Below, one piece after another: positions 38,652-50,868 of a stretch of DNA of 64,000 bases. Position 1 is the first letter of the stretch. Each line of letters begins with the position of its first letter. The DNA lies in contig KN832893.1 in assembly GCA_000827325.1 (NCBI GenBank), positions 87,576-151,575 on the forward strand, read 5' to 3'. Below the pieces are notes generated by a model, which had not been told where the DNA came from, did no database searches, and was given only the letters and a program-made list of their open reading frames with translations. The stretch is from Oidiodendron maius Zn (lineage: Eukaryota; Ascomycota; Leotiomycetes; Myxotrichaceae). A program made the position numbers and the translations under genes.

Positions 38652-39452
38652 TTACTCTAACTAGCAAATGGCGAATTTTTGCTATAGATATAAGAAGAAA
38701 CGATTACTGATTCTACTATATTATATAAGTGTAAATATGCTATTAATTATTATGGCAATTTACTAGATGCAGTCTTATATATTCGAAAATTACTAAAACT
38801 AGCCTCAATTCTTAATTAATTACTAAAGCCAGCTTTTGACCTATTTAAGGCTGGGCCAAGTGGCAACCCTAGAATGCTTTAGTACTTCTTAATACCACAA
38901 ATTACTAATACAAACGTAATTGCCCTTCCATTCGCGTCGCATTGTTTACTTATATTACATTGACTTGCGCATTTTCAGGGTCTCTTTACATCAACACCAG
39001 CACTTTTTCATCAACACCATCACTTCAACCAACATCACCACCCTTACTAGTGATACAGATACTAGTTATCAGGATACTACGCATTAAAAGTGTCAATATT
39101 CAAATGAAGCACTCGATTCTACGGATCCTACGGAGCGTCGATATCCTTTGAGAAAGCGGCAATTAACTGTAAAGGCAGCTGCTATTATTATAGAGTAGTA
39201 GAGTGCTAGAGTAGTTGAAGTAGTATAAGCCCAAATCCCATTTAAAGACTATCCCTGTATATATAGAAATTCTTTATGGCTAATGATGGAACCCGATAGA
39301 GTCACACCTTAGGGAAGGCGGAAGAATTGAACGTACGTATCTAATAAGCAAACCAAAACGTCTAATGAAGCTTGCTCCTCTAACCCCTTTTTAGAAGTTA
39401 ACTAAAAACTATGAAAAGAGCTTTATATACTTACTAATTTTTCTTGATCAGA
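38652..39452. other. AT-rich gene-free stretch before the solo LTR
   Basis: Rich in TTAATTA/TATA steps with no recognised coding or RNA motif. A 69-aa ORF at 38942 shows only low-complexity content. Confidence 0.5.
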
Positions 39453-39740
39453 TGTTCAATAAGCGTACAGGTCGTAGTTAGATATCAAGGTGAAACTCAG
39501 TTATATTGACTATAGGTTTTCGGCATGGATGTTTGCAGAGAACACTAGGTGGTAGAAGACAGTTGGGTAATAAAGAGACAACTTAAGGAACCTCCTTACA
39601 GATGCAATGCAGTCCACAAATACACGCTTACGGTCCGTAAGACTCGTAAGCCGTATATGCAATCTCAATGCATAGGCCCTATGCGTGTGTCAGTACAGTA
39701 TTGCCTTCTATATACTTGAGGCTCTCATATCAAGTCAATA
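39453..39740 (-). mobile_element. Solo LTR, same family as 9587-9916
   Basis: Read on the minus strand it begins TATTGAC (TGTTGAC in the other copy) at 39740 and ends TTGAACA at 39453, giving TGTT...AACA-type ends and a length of 288 bp. Matching blocks with 9587-9916 are CAAGGTGAAACTCAGTTATA, TTGACTATAGG, GAGACAACTTAAGGAACCTC and the CTCAATGCATAGG segment. No 5-bp target duplication is evident and no internal retrotransposon genes flank it. Confidence 0.7.
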
Positions 39741-42161
39741 AATTTCTATAAATATAATACCTAGCCTTTGCAATTTCGCCCACATCCACCTACTACTCTA
39801 AAACCTTAAATAAACACCATAATTGAACATAACGCCTTCGATTACCCATCGAAGAGCTGGCGAAGACCATGGGAGAGCCCATGGTGACGGACGGTGGGAG
39901 CGCTAGTCTAGATAACGCCCTAGTGAGTGAGAAGGACCTGATTAATACTGTTGATAAGTATTGAAGAACAAAAGTGGTGAGAATAAGTATTATACAGTAA
40001 ACACGATAGAAGATGAAAAAATTGAGTTTACTCTCACGTTTTACGGTACTCAGGCCGAAGGGACGAAGAATCGTCACCTTAGACGAGGGTCTCGTGCACG
40101 CCCAGCAGATCAGAGTCCAGTAGAAACTTCGCATCGCATGGATATACTTTAATTACATACCTCCATCCTTCATCCTCGTTCCTTTCGAGGCTTAAAACAT
40201 GTTCAGAGCTGTATCTAATACCAAATACGTAAGGTGAGCGAGGAACAGAGCATCTCCTAGATATAGTATGCACTACAATAGCAATGTTTCTCCTAAGGCG
40301 ATTGTTGTAGATCACAAATAGTCAGTCAGGTTGGGTGGTAGCCATTAATCAATAATATAGCCTTATTTAATTAGAGATACCCGGATGTAACAAATCTTTG
40401 CTGTGTCAAGTGGCACAGGTCATAAGAATTGCAAGTTCCTCATGCAAGATATAGCTGTAGCCACGCCTATCCTTAGCCCTACCTGACCGACGCTCGTATC
40501 AGATCGTTGCCGGTGGCATACCAAGGTATACAGCTAGAGTGTTACGGTCGATGAAGTTTGGCATGCAGTATCGTTCGTAGACTTCCCTACAATTGCCCAT
40601 GACCTGTATACGCTCTTCGGGACAAAGCCTCTGTGTAGACATCGATTGTCAGGCTTCTCATATCGGGCATGCCAATAATAGGGATAAGCACGAATGGTTT
40701 GGGGCATACCATTCAATTTCTTGCCTAAAGCATGTCGCCAGTAATACTACTGCAACCCCTTCCGATATTCACAGGCGCGGCCAAGGCGGACGAAGTAGTG
40801 CCTGTGCATCTGATAGCTGAGCGATTGAGTGTTGGATATGTATACCTTGCTGCCCGGAGTCTGCTTCCTGACTAGCACTTTGCGAGACCGGTGTTGCGTA
40901 CAGCCTTTCCTGACTTGGCTCCTCTTCTCGGCATCTTTCATGAATAGATCTTGCGGGCGATTGTCGCTGTCGGTTTGATGTAGGAGTACGGAGTGGATAG
41001 CAAGGAGCGTAATGATGCTGAGATAGAGGAGCTCGAGTAGATTGCCGGAAATAATCTGCGTTGTAATAAGTCGAGGTGTATTGGTCGGTATTATAGGCTC
41101 CAGAGTAAGAGCTACAAGGGTTGCGCGGAAGAAACACGATAGACGCTACAGAGTCAAACATTTACAGCTGTGTGCAATCACGACAATGTCCTTCTTAAGC
41201 ACTGGAAGTTAATTATACTACGCAAGATATTCGAACGTATTCTATAATCTTAGTCACTATATACTGTAAAATTGGAAATTTATCTTATTCTACGATGGTC
41301 TATGACCATTAAGGAATCTTATTGACTTAAGATCAAGGTGTTGGAAAGGAAAGAAGTTTAATCTGCCCAGAAGTCCTCCAACTATAGGAACGATTTTGGG
41401 TCGCAGCTCTGGAGTACAAAAAAGGCCCTTTCCCGCATATTAGCGAGATTACTTTGTCATCGCATGTTCTTCCATCATGAGAGAGAGCAGGAAAGTTATA
41501 ACGGAGCATGCGAACGAGAATGCTTCCTAGTGTTAGTAACCAAAAAATGTTGTATCTGACGAAAAGGACACATTATGGTTGTATTTGAGGTTATTTAGAT
41601 AGTTTTTTACAACTAAGTTATGGGTAGCTCCATTCAATCGCTTGATATATGACACATCTGACAAGACATGCTTTAACTGTCCCAACATTGACTGAGAGGT
41701 AGAGTCCAGATGTCACAGCGGCCGCGTTTTCCTGCTTCAGGTTTACCGTCAGTGCAACAAAAGAGCCGCACGGCCGTAACACTTGCCCCTGAACGGGCGG
41801 GCTATTGGGACCGATGGTGCTTTTAAGATGCGCTGCCAGCTGTGCGTGTTGCAAAGTAGAGATTCCGAGAAGATGGTATATGTGAGATGCGTGAAAATTC
41901 TGCACCGCCAATTTACGGCACTACATTCCACCACTTCTTACTTCATGAATATCGGTACAAGCCCCCAAACCCCTGTGATGCAATTGGCTATCCTTGTTTG
42001 CCCGATCCTACCCGGCAGTACCCGCCACATTGTACAACTGCACTGTAGTAAAGGGTAGCTATATGTATATACTACTGATTTCACTGCTGCCGAGCTCCCT
42101 GGCAGTCTCGATACCTGCAGGACCTCCGCCAGCAATGGTCCAGTGGGGGAAAGGATCGGAA
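39741..42161. other. Gene-poor stretch with uncertain small ORFs
   Basis: No assignable gene. A minus-strand ORF at 40769-41161 (130 aa, Ser/Gln/Tyr/Arg-rich, for example SQHHYAPCYPLRTPTSNRQR) has coding-like composition but no known domain and could be a fragment or a small hypothetical gene. A minus-strand ORF at 41618-41911 also lacks a known domain. The rest (41160-41600) is AT-rich. Confidence 0.45.
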
Positions 42162-43746
42162 TCATCCAACATAGAATTCAAAAGCGTAGGCAGTTGTGTT
42201 AACCCAGTTATAGATTGGAAATGTTACACTGTTGCCAGTGTAGTTATGCGAAACCCAACCCAAGTCTGTCAGCGCGTCGACCTCGCCAAAATGTCCGCCT
42301 GTGAAGGGGAATCCCCAAGTATGGATATGGAGTTCTCCAGAATCAGCCAATCCAACTGAGGTGAGGTTATTAATCGTGATCTGCCAAACTCCTAACTCGA
42401 TGCGCACGCCTGACAGGACTCTGACCATATCCGTACCCACTGTCGCAAAGGTGTCCAGTTTCAGATCAGCAGATGGAGAAGTCCCAACTCGATATCCCGT
42501 CATGTTCAAATTGTAGTACTTGTAGACCTGATAATCGCCATTTGGGAAATATCCTGTACCCGTATAATTATACTCAGATGTACCAGCAGTTGGCTTTGAG
42601 ACTAATGAGGCCATAAGGTCGTGCAGCTCGTTTCCGCTCTGCCAGTTTCCTCGAAGCCCACGTGCATTTACTCGCTCGAGCTGAGAGATATACCACGCGG
42701 AGCCAGCAGGGCACTGCTCCTTGTAGATGGCGTATTCGTCGATGTTCAAAGGTTTGCTGGGAAGGCCATAAGTTTCGAGTAAGGATTGTAGAACCCCATT
42801 TGAAGTCTCCATGTCACCGATACCTTCTTCCATATGCCAAACATATTGGTCGGGGACGCTGGAGTTTTTGGCCACAAAGCTCAGGAACTTGGTCCACCCT
42901 ATAACGGATTAGTTTTGCATAGAGAATAAAATACAAATATGAGCGTCCAAAAATGGATTTGGTCGTCGAAAACCGTGGATTTAGAGGGTCATGACCTACA
43001 GGAATCGGAAGCACTGGGTAAACCAATGTATGCGGGACCAATCAGCTCAACGCCAGGCAAGTCATTCCTATCAACGAACTTCTGTCAGAAACAGGTCAAT
43101 GCTGGCTGGGAATACTGCTGACCTCAAACGGTGATAAGTTCTTCCCCGCATTTGAAAATACTGTGCTTGACTAGCATTCCAAAAAGGCTTGTTATCAGGC
43201 TCATTCCAAATATCAACAGCTAGTCCCGTAGTGGCATTATTGGCATGCATGTCAGAAATCCATTGCGTCAGGTAGTCATCCCAAAATGTCCAGTTGCCAT
43301 TGTCTCCAGGGTAAGGTGCTGACGAGTTTTGTTTTCCATCGGCTCCCCAAAGGTCATGAATAAGGAAGATGAAGGTTGCATTGTATTTTCTAGCTGTCTT
43401 GTAGTTGGACAACGCAGATGCAAATCGAACCTATCTAATATTTAACACGTGAAAGATTGGGGCCTAGTTGCAACTATACCTGGTACTCAGACAAACCCCA
43501 GATCCATCCAAGGCCTGGAGCGGGCACTTGAGCACCACCACCTCTAGCATAGTTGAAGCCGATGTCTGTGTAGAAGTGATCAGGTATCTGGTTCGGGGCG
43601 TCCGGAATACCGTAAAGCAAGCCAGAAGCCAGGTGTTCAGGCTCGCCAGTGTTGTTGCTTAAGTCAACTATGGAGGTTCCAGACACACGTTTTGCCAAGG
43701 GGTTGGCCGCTACAGAGGCTACAAGGAGGGGGAGAAACAGCTGCAT
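42162..43746 (-). CDS. Secreted clan-A glycoside hydrolase (GH39-like)
   Basis: Exons on the minus strand are 43746-43480, 43430-43123, 43067-43000 and 42898-42162, giving 459 aa. The splice choices restore RTYHRLRNDLPGVELIGP and SASDSWWTKFLSF. Residues 1-14 or so form a signal peptide (MQLFLPLLVASVAA) followed by a basic KR site. The TIM-barrel has the acid/base in LAVDIWNEPDN and a probable nucleophile in PLNIDEYAIYKEQ, about 110 residues apart as expected for clan GH-A. A C-terminal beta domain (from about residue 330) is rich in sequons. The exact family and substrate are uncertain; GH39 or a nearby clan-A family is most likely. Neighbouring GH35, regulator and sugar porter suggest that it releases sugars for the same pathway. 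Confidence 0.8.
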
Positions 43747-46624
43747 AATGAAGCCCTGAGAGTGAAAGTACAGAAGCCGAAAGGAATGGGAATTGAGCTG
43801 TTTGACTTAGAGGAAATGTGGTGAACCTCCGTCGCTTTATATGCTACTCACGGAATACTGTCTTGGTAGGGAAGAAGAGTACGCCGTAGTTCTGGTCGTC
43901 ACCCATGCCTGCAGGGACTAAGCATTCCCCATGCCCCAGATCTTCCCGCAAGAGAAGCCCAGGCATATACTGGGGTCGTGTTCAACCACAACTAAGGCCT
44001 CGGCAATCACCGTGATGCGGTCTGCATTTGAAGCGAAGCAGTCACTGACTCGTGCCAACCCACCGGAGTAACCTACGGAACGAATCATCTCCTGGTGTTC
44101 TTGTTAAACCAAGCCGAGCCAGGAATTATTCCGCATGTACTTCGTTCCTTTCCACTATCATGCCTCCGGGGCGGGCGCCCCACCGGAGCAACGACAGTCG
44201 AAGACAGAACTGCGGAGCATGCCATCGCGAAGACCTTGTGTCTAGTTAAGGGAAGCAAACTTCCACTCAGTAGGGAAACACAATTGTCAAGTCATCTGCA
44301 CCAATCTGTGCACTGGTCTCTAGCCGAGACCATAGTCGAAGTCCCACAACTAGAGACGCTATAGTTAGGAAACTTGCACTGGGAATGAGAGACTGGCGTT
44401 GTTTGTAGAGCGCATTGGTAGGCTTTCCAGCGAATGGCACGGGATATTTACCAGTTATATATTAGCGCAGCCAATAATATTTGCCCTCTCTTCGCACAGA
44501 CCTTGGTAGGAGGGAGCCTTGATGCCTCTCCTCAGCTTCCTGTACGCTACAGTCATGAAACCGAAAGCCCTCACGCTAGCAAATGTGCCTCCTACTAATT
44601 GCAGTTACCTGACTTGCACCAACCGGTGATAGTGCTGTATAGTACGTGCAAAAAGGGTCATAGGCGAACGGTCCTGGACTTGCGCCGATAACCCGATTTT
44701 AGTGGCGATCGAGACATTAAGGTCGCCAGGGGCGAGAGTACAGTAAGCAGTGGAAAGATATTCCCGCTAAGGTACAGTAATTCGTGCGGATACAATAGAT
44801 CCTTGACTGCACTACATCCTGGCTTATCCGATTCTACTGTATCAACCGGGGTCCCTTACCTAACCAGGTACTAATTTTTACCAATCCCTTTAATATACAG
44901 GTTGGTTAGATTCTAACCCAATCTCTTTGTTTCCAAAGGTAGACAAGCTATAAGAAAAAGCCCTTATGCTTGGAATAGTTACCTTTAGGTTCAAAACCTA
45001 TAAGAATCTATAACAGAGGGAAAGTAGCCAGGTAATTTTTATACTACAGGATAGCTTAGTAGAAACTTTTTTCTATAGCCTATTTCTTGGAATAGACGCT
45101 ACTATAGAGTCCGGAATTAAAGAATAGTTTCAAGAAATCAAGTATAGCTGCTTAAGATATACTATATTAATATTAAACTATAGGCTTGGCTGTATAAAGG
45201 AGCAATAATGCTACTAATCTTAGTCCTATTTAGAGTATAGTTATAGTCAAGCCCTTGCCTCGATATAAGAATCTAATTATATATTTAGTATTCTACTGCC
45301 TAGTCGATATATAATCAACTATGTTATTAGGAAAATAACAAGATAATATAATAGGTAAGGTATAAGATTAATTAGACCCTTGCCTAATATTGCTAGCTTA
45401 GAGATCTTTATACAGTAGATATACTAATTTTAAACCTAGGAAAGGTACATTCAGCTCAAAAGACTTTTGAGCCGAGCGGGTGTCAAGTGACTGAATGGGG
45501 AGTCACAGGAAGGTCACTGGTTCCTATATGGCATGTGTTCAGGGTTATATAACCAGACTTCAATTGCATATGAAGAGGCTGGCTCTCTTTTCAGGGACAG
45601 TAGAGTTCAGTCTTCCCTTGATAATTTTTTCGGAAAATATATACTTTATTACTTCAAACCTCAGGCGACCTATCAGCGAGGTCCCTTCAACCTTCCAGCA
45701 TCCCACCACATATACCAATATCCGATCAAATATATTAAGTGGCTGACTTAGCAGCAGCGAGGACCTAGCGAAGATTACGATCCCGAGGAGACACCCATGT
45801 GGAGGCTGGCGCATAACGACCCGTCCTGGGCGTGCGAGACCTGCCGTGCGTATGTATAGAGCGAGGTCAACGAGTTTGTTGACTGCCGTGCTGTCGAGAA
45901 GCACGCTGATTACGCCGAGGTCGATGGCTATGTAGTTGTGCACAAGGATAAATTCCAATAGCCAGCATGTTGCGCACGCTCTCTCCAACCCGGACGGAGA
46001 TTGGTCTCCTGTCAGGACCACTTGGGAGGCAAGTGTTATAGACCAGGTAGCCTAAGAATATGGGTGTTAAATATAACGACTAGTAGATAGATAGAGAGTA
46101 GTAATACCGGTGAGATAGAAAGCAAAGCTGGAGTGTTCTGAGTTCTTCCTACAAAGACTAGCATCCAAATTATCGCATTAAGTGTTGCAAGCAAGCGTGT
46201 TTAGTGGCCCACAATTCGGAGAATTCTCACTGGTAATCAATCCTACTTGTCAGATATCGATGAAAACCCAAATATTAAAGAATGGACAGGCCCCTAGTTT
46301 CCTCCAAAGGAGACTGGCACTGGTAGTGCGGGGATTTAGCGCCCACCATTTTTTTACTCCGAGGATTATGCGCCAGTGTGGATAGTGGTGGGGATGAAGG
46401 TCCGAGCCAACTCGACGATCTGGAGCTGCACATTCCAGTCTTCCGGATCTCTAGTATTAATATTTTCTATCTCCACGTATTTATTTCTTGATCTATGTTA
46501 TGCATTTCATTTCTATCAGAATCGGAAACTGAGATCTTTACCAGCAAGGACGACCCTCAATAGATCATAATTGCGGTGAAAACCTCTTTTCCCAAAAATA
46601 CACGACAAGCACGCATCCGCTACA
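43747..46624. other. Gene-poor stretch with a possible decayed GC-rich relic
   Basis: 44840-45440 is very AT-rich with CTATA/TTAG steps typical of RIP-like decay. 45752-46060 is GC-richer and, on the plus strand, reads as a coding-like stretch (EETPMWRLAHNDPSWACETC and, after a TAG, SEVNEFVDCRAVEKHADY) interrupted by stop codons; I cannot assign a family. No RNA gene was recognised. The final ~250 bp should contain the GH35 promoter. Confidence 0.45.
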
Positions 46625-48319
46625 ATGTCATCTCCAACCATTCCCTATCTCCGCAAGACCAAGACATCTAGCCAATTGATTGTCAATGGTAAACCCTTCC
46701 TCATGCTCGCAGCCGAGCTGCACAACTCCTCCCTCAGCGATGCCGAATACATGCGAACTGTCTGGCCTAATATGAAAGCCATGAATATCAACACACTTTT
46801 AGGGTCCGTGACCTGGGAGATGATTGAACCCGTGGAGGGGAAATTCGAATTTGCAGAATTAAATAAAGTTATCCTAGATGCAAGGAGCCACGACCTACAT
46901 CTTGTGTTGTTGTGGTTCGGCTCATTTAAGAACGCTCTAAGTACGTACGTGCCAGGTTGGGTGAAGACCGACATCAAAAGGTTTCCAAGAGTACATGTTT
47001 CAGAGTCCGGCGCTGTCACGAGAACCGAAGAGCTTCTATCACCATTCAATCCGCGAGCCTGGGAAGCTGATGCGAAAGCTTTTGCGGCATTGATGCGGCA
47101 TCTAAACGAGTTTGACGCAAAGTACAGCACGGTTGTCATGATACAGGTTGAAAATGAGACAGGACTGCTTGGAGATTCTCGCGACAGGTCAAAGATCGCA
47201 AACAAGCTTTTCAAAGAAGCTGTTCCAAAGGAACTCATCCAACATCTCCAAGCTCAAGGCAGTAGCTTACATCCAGAGTTCCACAAACGCTTTCCAGGCT
47301 TCCAGACACTCACTGCCGGCGCGTCAACATGGGAGGAAGCATTTGGCAAAGGCCCCGACTCAGACGAGATGTTCATGGCCAACGCTTTTTCGAAATATGT
47401 CGGTAAGGTTGCAGAAGCAGGAAAGAGGGAATACCCGATCCCCTTCTACACTAATGTGTGGCTCAACTTCGATGATCCAAGCCAGTTGGACTTACAAGGT
47501 CTGCCAACGACCGTCGGGGGTGGTGCAACGGCTGGCGTCTATCCTTCTGGCGGCGCAATCGGACGAACAATGGATCTTTGGAAATTAAACACACCGGCTC
47601 TCGATTTTATCTCCCCGGATCTGTACTTCCACGATTATGAAGAGGTGTGCAGACAATACACACATCAGAACCAGCCGCTCTTTATTCCGGAACAGCGCCG
47701 CGATGAGAAAGGTGTCAGGAGGGTGTGGCTAGCTTATGGCTCATATGCAGCAATGGGATGTTCACCGTTCGGGATTGACTCTGTACTGGAGATTGACTCA
47801 TCAGTGACACGGCATTATGGCCTTTTAGGCTCTATCAGCAAGATCCTGCTAGAGAAACAAGCCACATCGCCTGAAGACGTCATGGGGTTTTATTTCGACG
47901 AGCTTTCTGAAACGACGACGGAGAAGACCTGGACTCGTACGTTCGGCGAATTCAAAGTCATAATCGACCGTGCCTTTGTGTTTGGGAAGGCTGGTGCAGG
48001 CGCCGGGTTAATTATACATCAAGGCTCAGGGAAGTTTCTACTCGTTGGCTGGGGATTTAATGTTTCGTTTAAGAGCACGAAGGCGGGCGCTACATTCACG
48101 GGAATTTTGCATGCGGAAGAGAAGACAGTTGATAAGGATGGAAAACTGAGGACTGCGAGAGTGATGAATGGGGATGAGACGAGGAGTGGAGAGTTTTTCA
48201 TTATGCCTAATGATGATCCAGATTATGGGGGGTTTCCAATAGCGGTTACGATCCCGGCGAGGACGATGATTGCAGAGTGTACTGCGTATAGTGTTGAGGA
48301 GCAGGAAGAATATTTCTAA
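46625..48319 (+). CDS. GH35/DUF5597-type beta-galactosidase-like enzyme, intracellular
   Basis: An intronless 564-aa gene without a signal peptide. The N-terminal TIM-barrel opens with LIVNGKPFLMLAAELHNSS and NTLLGSVTWEMIEPVEGKF, typical of the bacterial-like GH35/GH42 group. The acid/base is in VVMIQVENETGLLG (about residue 178), and the probable nucleophile in QPLFIPEQRRD (about residue 358). The C-terminal ~170 residues match the DUF5597 beta-sandwich seen after this barrel (GEFKVIIDRAFVFGKAGAGA). It should remove terminal beta-galactosyl units from imported oligosaccharides in the cytosol. It is convergent with the Zn2Cys6 regulator (gap 162 bp). The intronless structure and bacterial-type domain order make ancient transfer from bacteria possible. 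Confidence 0.88.
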   Translation: MSSPTIPYLRKTKTSSQLIVNGKPFLMLAAELHNSSLSDAEYMRTVWPNMKAMNINTLLGSVTWEMIEPVEGKFEFAELNKVILDARSHDLHLVLLWFGSFKNALSTYVPGWVKTDIKRFPRVHVSESGAVTRTEELLSPFNPRAWEADAKAFAALMRHLNEFDAKYSTVVMIQVENETGLLGDSRDRSKIANKLFKEAVPKELIQHLQAQGSSLHPEFHKRFPGFQTLTAGASTWEEAFGKGPDSDEMFMANAFSKYVGKVAEAGKREYPIPFYTNVWLNFDDPSQLDLQGLPTTVGGGATAGVYPSGGAIGRTMDLWKLNTPALDFISPDLYFHDYEEVCRQYTHQNQPLFIPEQRRDEKGVRRVWLAYGSYAAMGCSPFGIDSVLEIDSSVTRHYGLLGSISKILLEKQATSPEDVMGFYFDELSETTTEKTWTRTFGEFKVIIDRAFVFGKAGAGAGLIIHQGSGKFLLVGWGFNVSFKSTKAGATFTGILHAEEKTVDKDGKLRTARVMNGDETRSGEFFIMPNDDPDYGGFPIAVTIPARTMIAECTAYSVEEQEEYF

Positions 48320-48481
48320 GCTTATAGATGTATTGCGAGCATTCTCTGCAGGAATTAGCACGACCTCAAAAACATGAATATAGCTTCCAGGGCAATTATA
48401 TTTGAACTTTGAAAATGAACTCCATCAACTATACATCATACAAATACAAACGATTCCGAGCCAAATAAAGTAAAGAGCTCT

Positions 48482-50164
48482 CTACCTTCCATGTATTTCC
48501 GGCAACGATCCCATTTCTAAATATTGTAATTGTGAGTGAATGTCTAGATCCTCAAGCTTTGCCAGCAGTTTCTCTAGGTTCACAGAGGCTTTCGAGCGCA
48601 TTGCCTGCTCCCTATCACTAGTCCTTACCTCATCTAATAATGCCGACCCCAAGTCTCTAATTTTGGGAATGAGCGAATGGCCATTTGCTTCTAAGGTCTC
48701 CTGCGATGTGTGATATAAGATTTCAAGCATGTCTTCTACGATGCTCTGCCGCTCATTAATGACCTCTGGTGGCGTTTGCCGCATCCCCGAAGATTTCGAG
48801 AGACGATTTATCTGCTCAAGAAGATTAGAACGGATGTGGAGCTGAGTGATATACAGGTTGACGGTTTGAACGTCGGTGCCGAAGTTGCTTTGAGGAGGTC
48901 TGGAAAGGCCGCCTCGCCATTTTAGCTCTGGTGGTAAGTAGTCCAGAGCTCGTTGAACGAGATTTAAGTGGTGCTGTAGATGCGAGATCGAGTTTTCGGC
49001 TCCTCGTTGGCTTTTATGCCACAACAGGAAGAGCTTTGACAGGTAGTTAAGCCCGGGGATATAGGACTTCGTATTACCGTGCCAATCAATCTCTCCTAAC
49101 GGAGAGCGGGTAGGATCCAGCTCATCCTCTGAAAGCTCCAGTGGAGTCAATGCAATAATGCTGTCCTCTGGGGTCAGCAAGCCTACATACGGTCGCCCAT
49201 GCAAATCTGACGTGCTATGTACAGTTAGCTGCTGTTTTGGACTCTGAGTTGTCCCTTGATGTAATCTGATATTGAGATAGACACTCACCAGAGAGCTACA
49301 AACAGTAGCCAGTAAAGGCGCTTTAAAAGCTGCTGCGACACTGTATCCATATCCTGCATCCGGTAATAGACCAGGTACTTAACTCCAGTAACGGACTCGG
49401 CCAAAAGCCTGAAACAATCGGCGTCATCTAGTGACTTTTCTGAACCCAAAGACACGCTCAAATGGTATTTAAGCTGGCACCATTCCAGACTAAATGGAAA
49501 TCTGCCAGCCTGTAGCTCAATTTCCTCAACGGCATCAACACATCTTTGGACGGTGACAATGCCATAATCTTTCGAGCTTTTTCTCTTCAAGCTAGCACTT
49601 GTAGCAGCGCAAACAGATATCACCAGAGCGGCGAAGATCCCGTCCTGCGCTGCTTCTCCTGAGGCGAGGCGAGTAAGAAAGATTCCGCGATGGAAGATGG
49701 GGCACACCGAATGGATTAAATCAAACCAGTCGTGTATCATCTGCTCGATGACTGGGAATGGTGCTAGTCGATCTGAGCCGCATGTCGCGGCCGATACAGG
49801 AGATGTTGAAGTGCTAGGGTCGAGACCGGTTCCGATTTGAGCCAGAACGTATCTTTATCATCGTTTATCATCTGATTAACGGAAGGTAGGGAGGAGTGCT
49901 TTACTTACCGATTTTGTGGTCCTCTTCTTTTGCGAGGCTTATCGTATGTGCATTGGATCTCCAGCTCAAGACATGTCTTGCAGACGGAGTTATGATTGTC
50001 ACAAAGGCACTGTAGCCTCTGTCAGTTCTGTACTCCTCAGAGAGCAGAAACAGGATCTTTTCCAAACTGTGGCATACCCTGACTTTACGCGAGCGGCAGG
50101 CATCACACGCGTTTCTAGAACGCCGATGGATCTGTCTCTCTCCTAGCGGGGGTAAACTGTCCAT
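48482..50164 (-). CDS. Zn2Cys6 transcription factor of the sugar-utilisation block
   Basis: Exons on the minus strand are 50164-50078, 50009-49909, 49852-49289 and 49214-48482, giving 494 aa. ATG 50164 is chosen because it begins directly before the DNA-binding domain (MDSLPPLGERQIHRR). The zinc cluster is split by an intron: NACDACRSRKVR, then CLCDNHNSVCKTC, then LELEIQC, followed by a basic linker TYDKPRKRRGPQNR like that of fungal sugar regulators of the Mal/Rgt type. One extra Cys (CLC) lies at the junction. The remainder is a fungal-specific TF domain (PIFHRGIFLTRLASGEAAQD near residue 105, then CTSDLHGRPYVGLL). It is divergent from the MFS porter and next to GH35, so local pathway control is likely. 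Confidence 0.88.
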
Positions 50165-50868
50165 CCCAGTAGTTATGGGTTTGCATCTGAACAGGACGAT
50201 TATCGGCTGTGGGAGCAAACAAAGCGAAGTCAGGAAGTGGATATTCCTCGGAAATGGGGAAGGCAAAAAGACTCGCCCAGGGAGGGGATCAAGGCGGGGT
50301 AAAAGACGGCATAACGGCATGGCATGGGGTTTGAGGCCCCAACCCCACAACCCCACAACTCCTCAAAGTTCCCATCATTAAAAAGAATGGGTTTCCATAT
50401 ACAGAAGGAGGCGTTCCAATGAAATGTAAGTGCTAGCTATGTTCCCATATTTTGATTGGCTAGACAGTGCAGCTCGTGTGTTGGCTAGCACGTCAAGAGT
50501 CGGCCCATGGATTCTCCAGTTTATTAGAGTAGGCTCCGCATAAACCTCGGATTTATTGACAGCCGATTCTGTCGTCCGGGCGCCAATCAAGCCTATGAAT
50601 TGACATTTTCCACGCACAGCACGGAAGGGAACACTGGCATAGGAAATATTTCGGACGTGAAGTCCTCAGGGATACGGTGTCTGCGGCGTAGATCGATTTG
50701 GAAGCCAGAGGATCCCGGCACGATGATTTCAACAATGTGTGACGACAAAAGTTTATAAAATGTCCATCACATCCCATGAGAATACAGACCATCCACAGCA
50801 TTAAAGAACCTCAATAAAGCGGCGACAACCCTCTCTTGGCTCCCACCTTGACCATTACAGTCGTTGCC
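50165..50868. other. Divergent promoter region between the regulator and the sugar porter
   Basis: About 700 bp with no ORF of note. It should carry the control sites of both genes. An A/T-rich TTTATAAAA at about 50752 could be the porter's TATA element. I see no perfect CGG palindrome. Confidence 0.45.

Noticed and set aside
39793-40134. A membrane-protein gene on the minus strand next to the solo LTR
   Set aside because: No domain, low-complexity content and overlapping ORFs on both strands; the neighbouring LTR suggests repeat-derived DNA.
50836-50868. Upstream extension of the sugar porter from a TTG
   Set aside because: The first ATG is at 50869; fungal genes rarely start at TTG, and the extension matches no family sequence.
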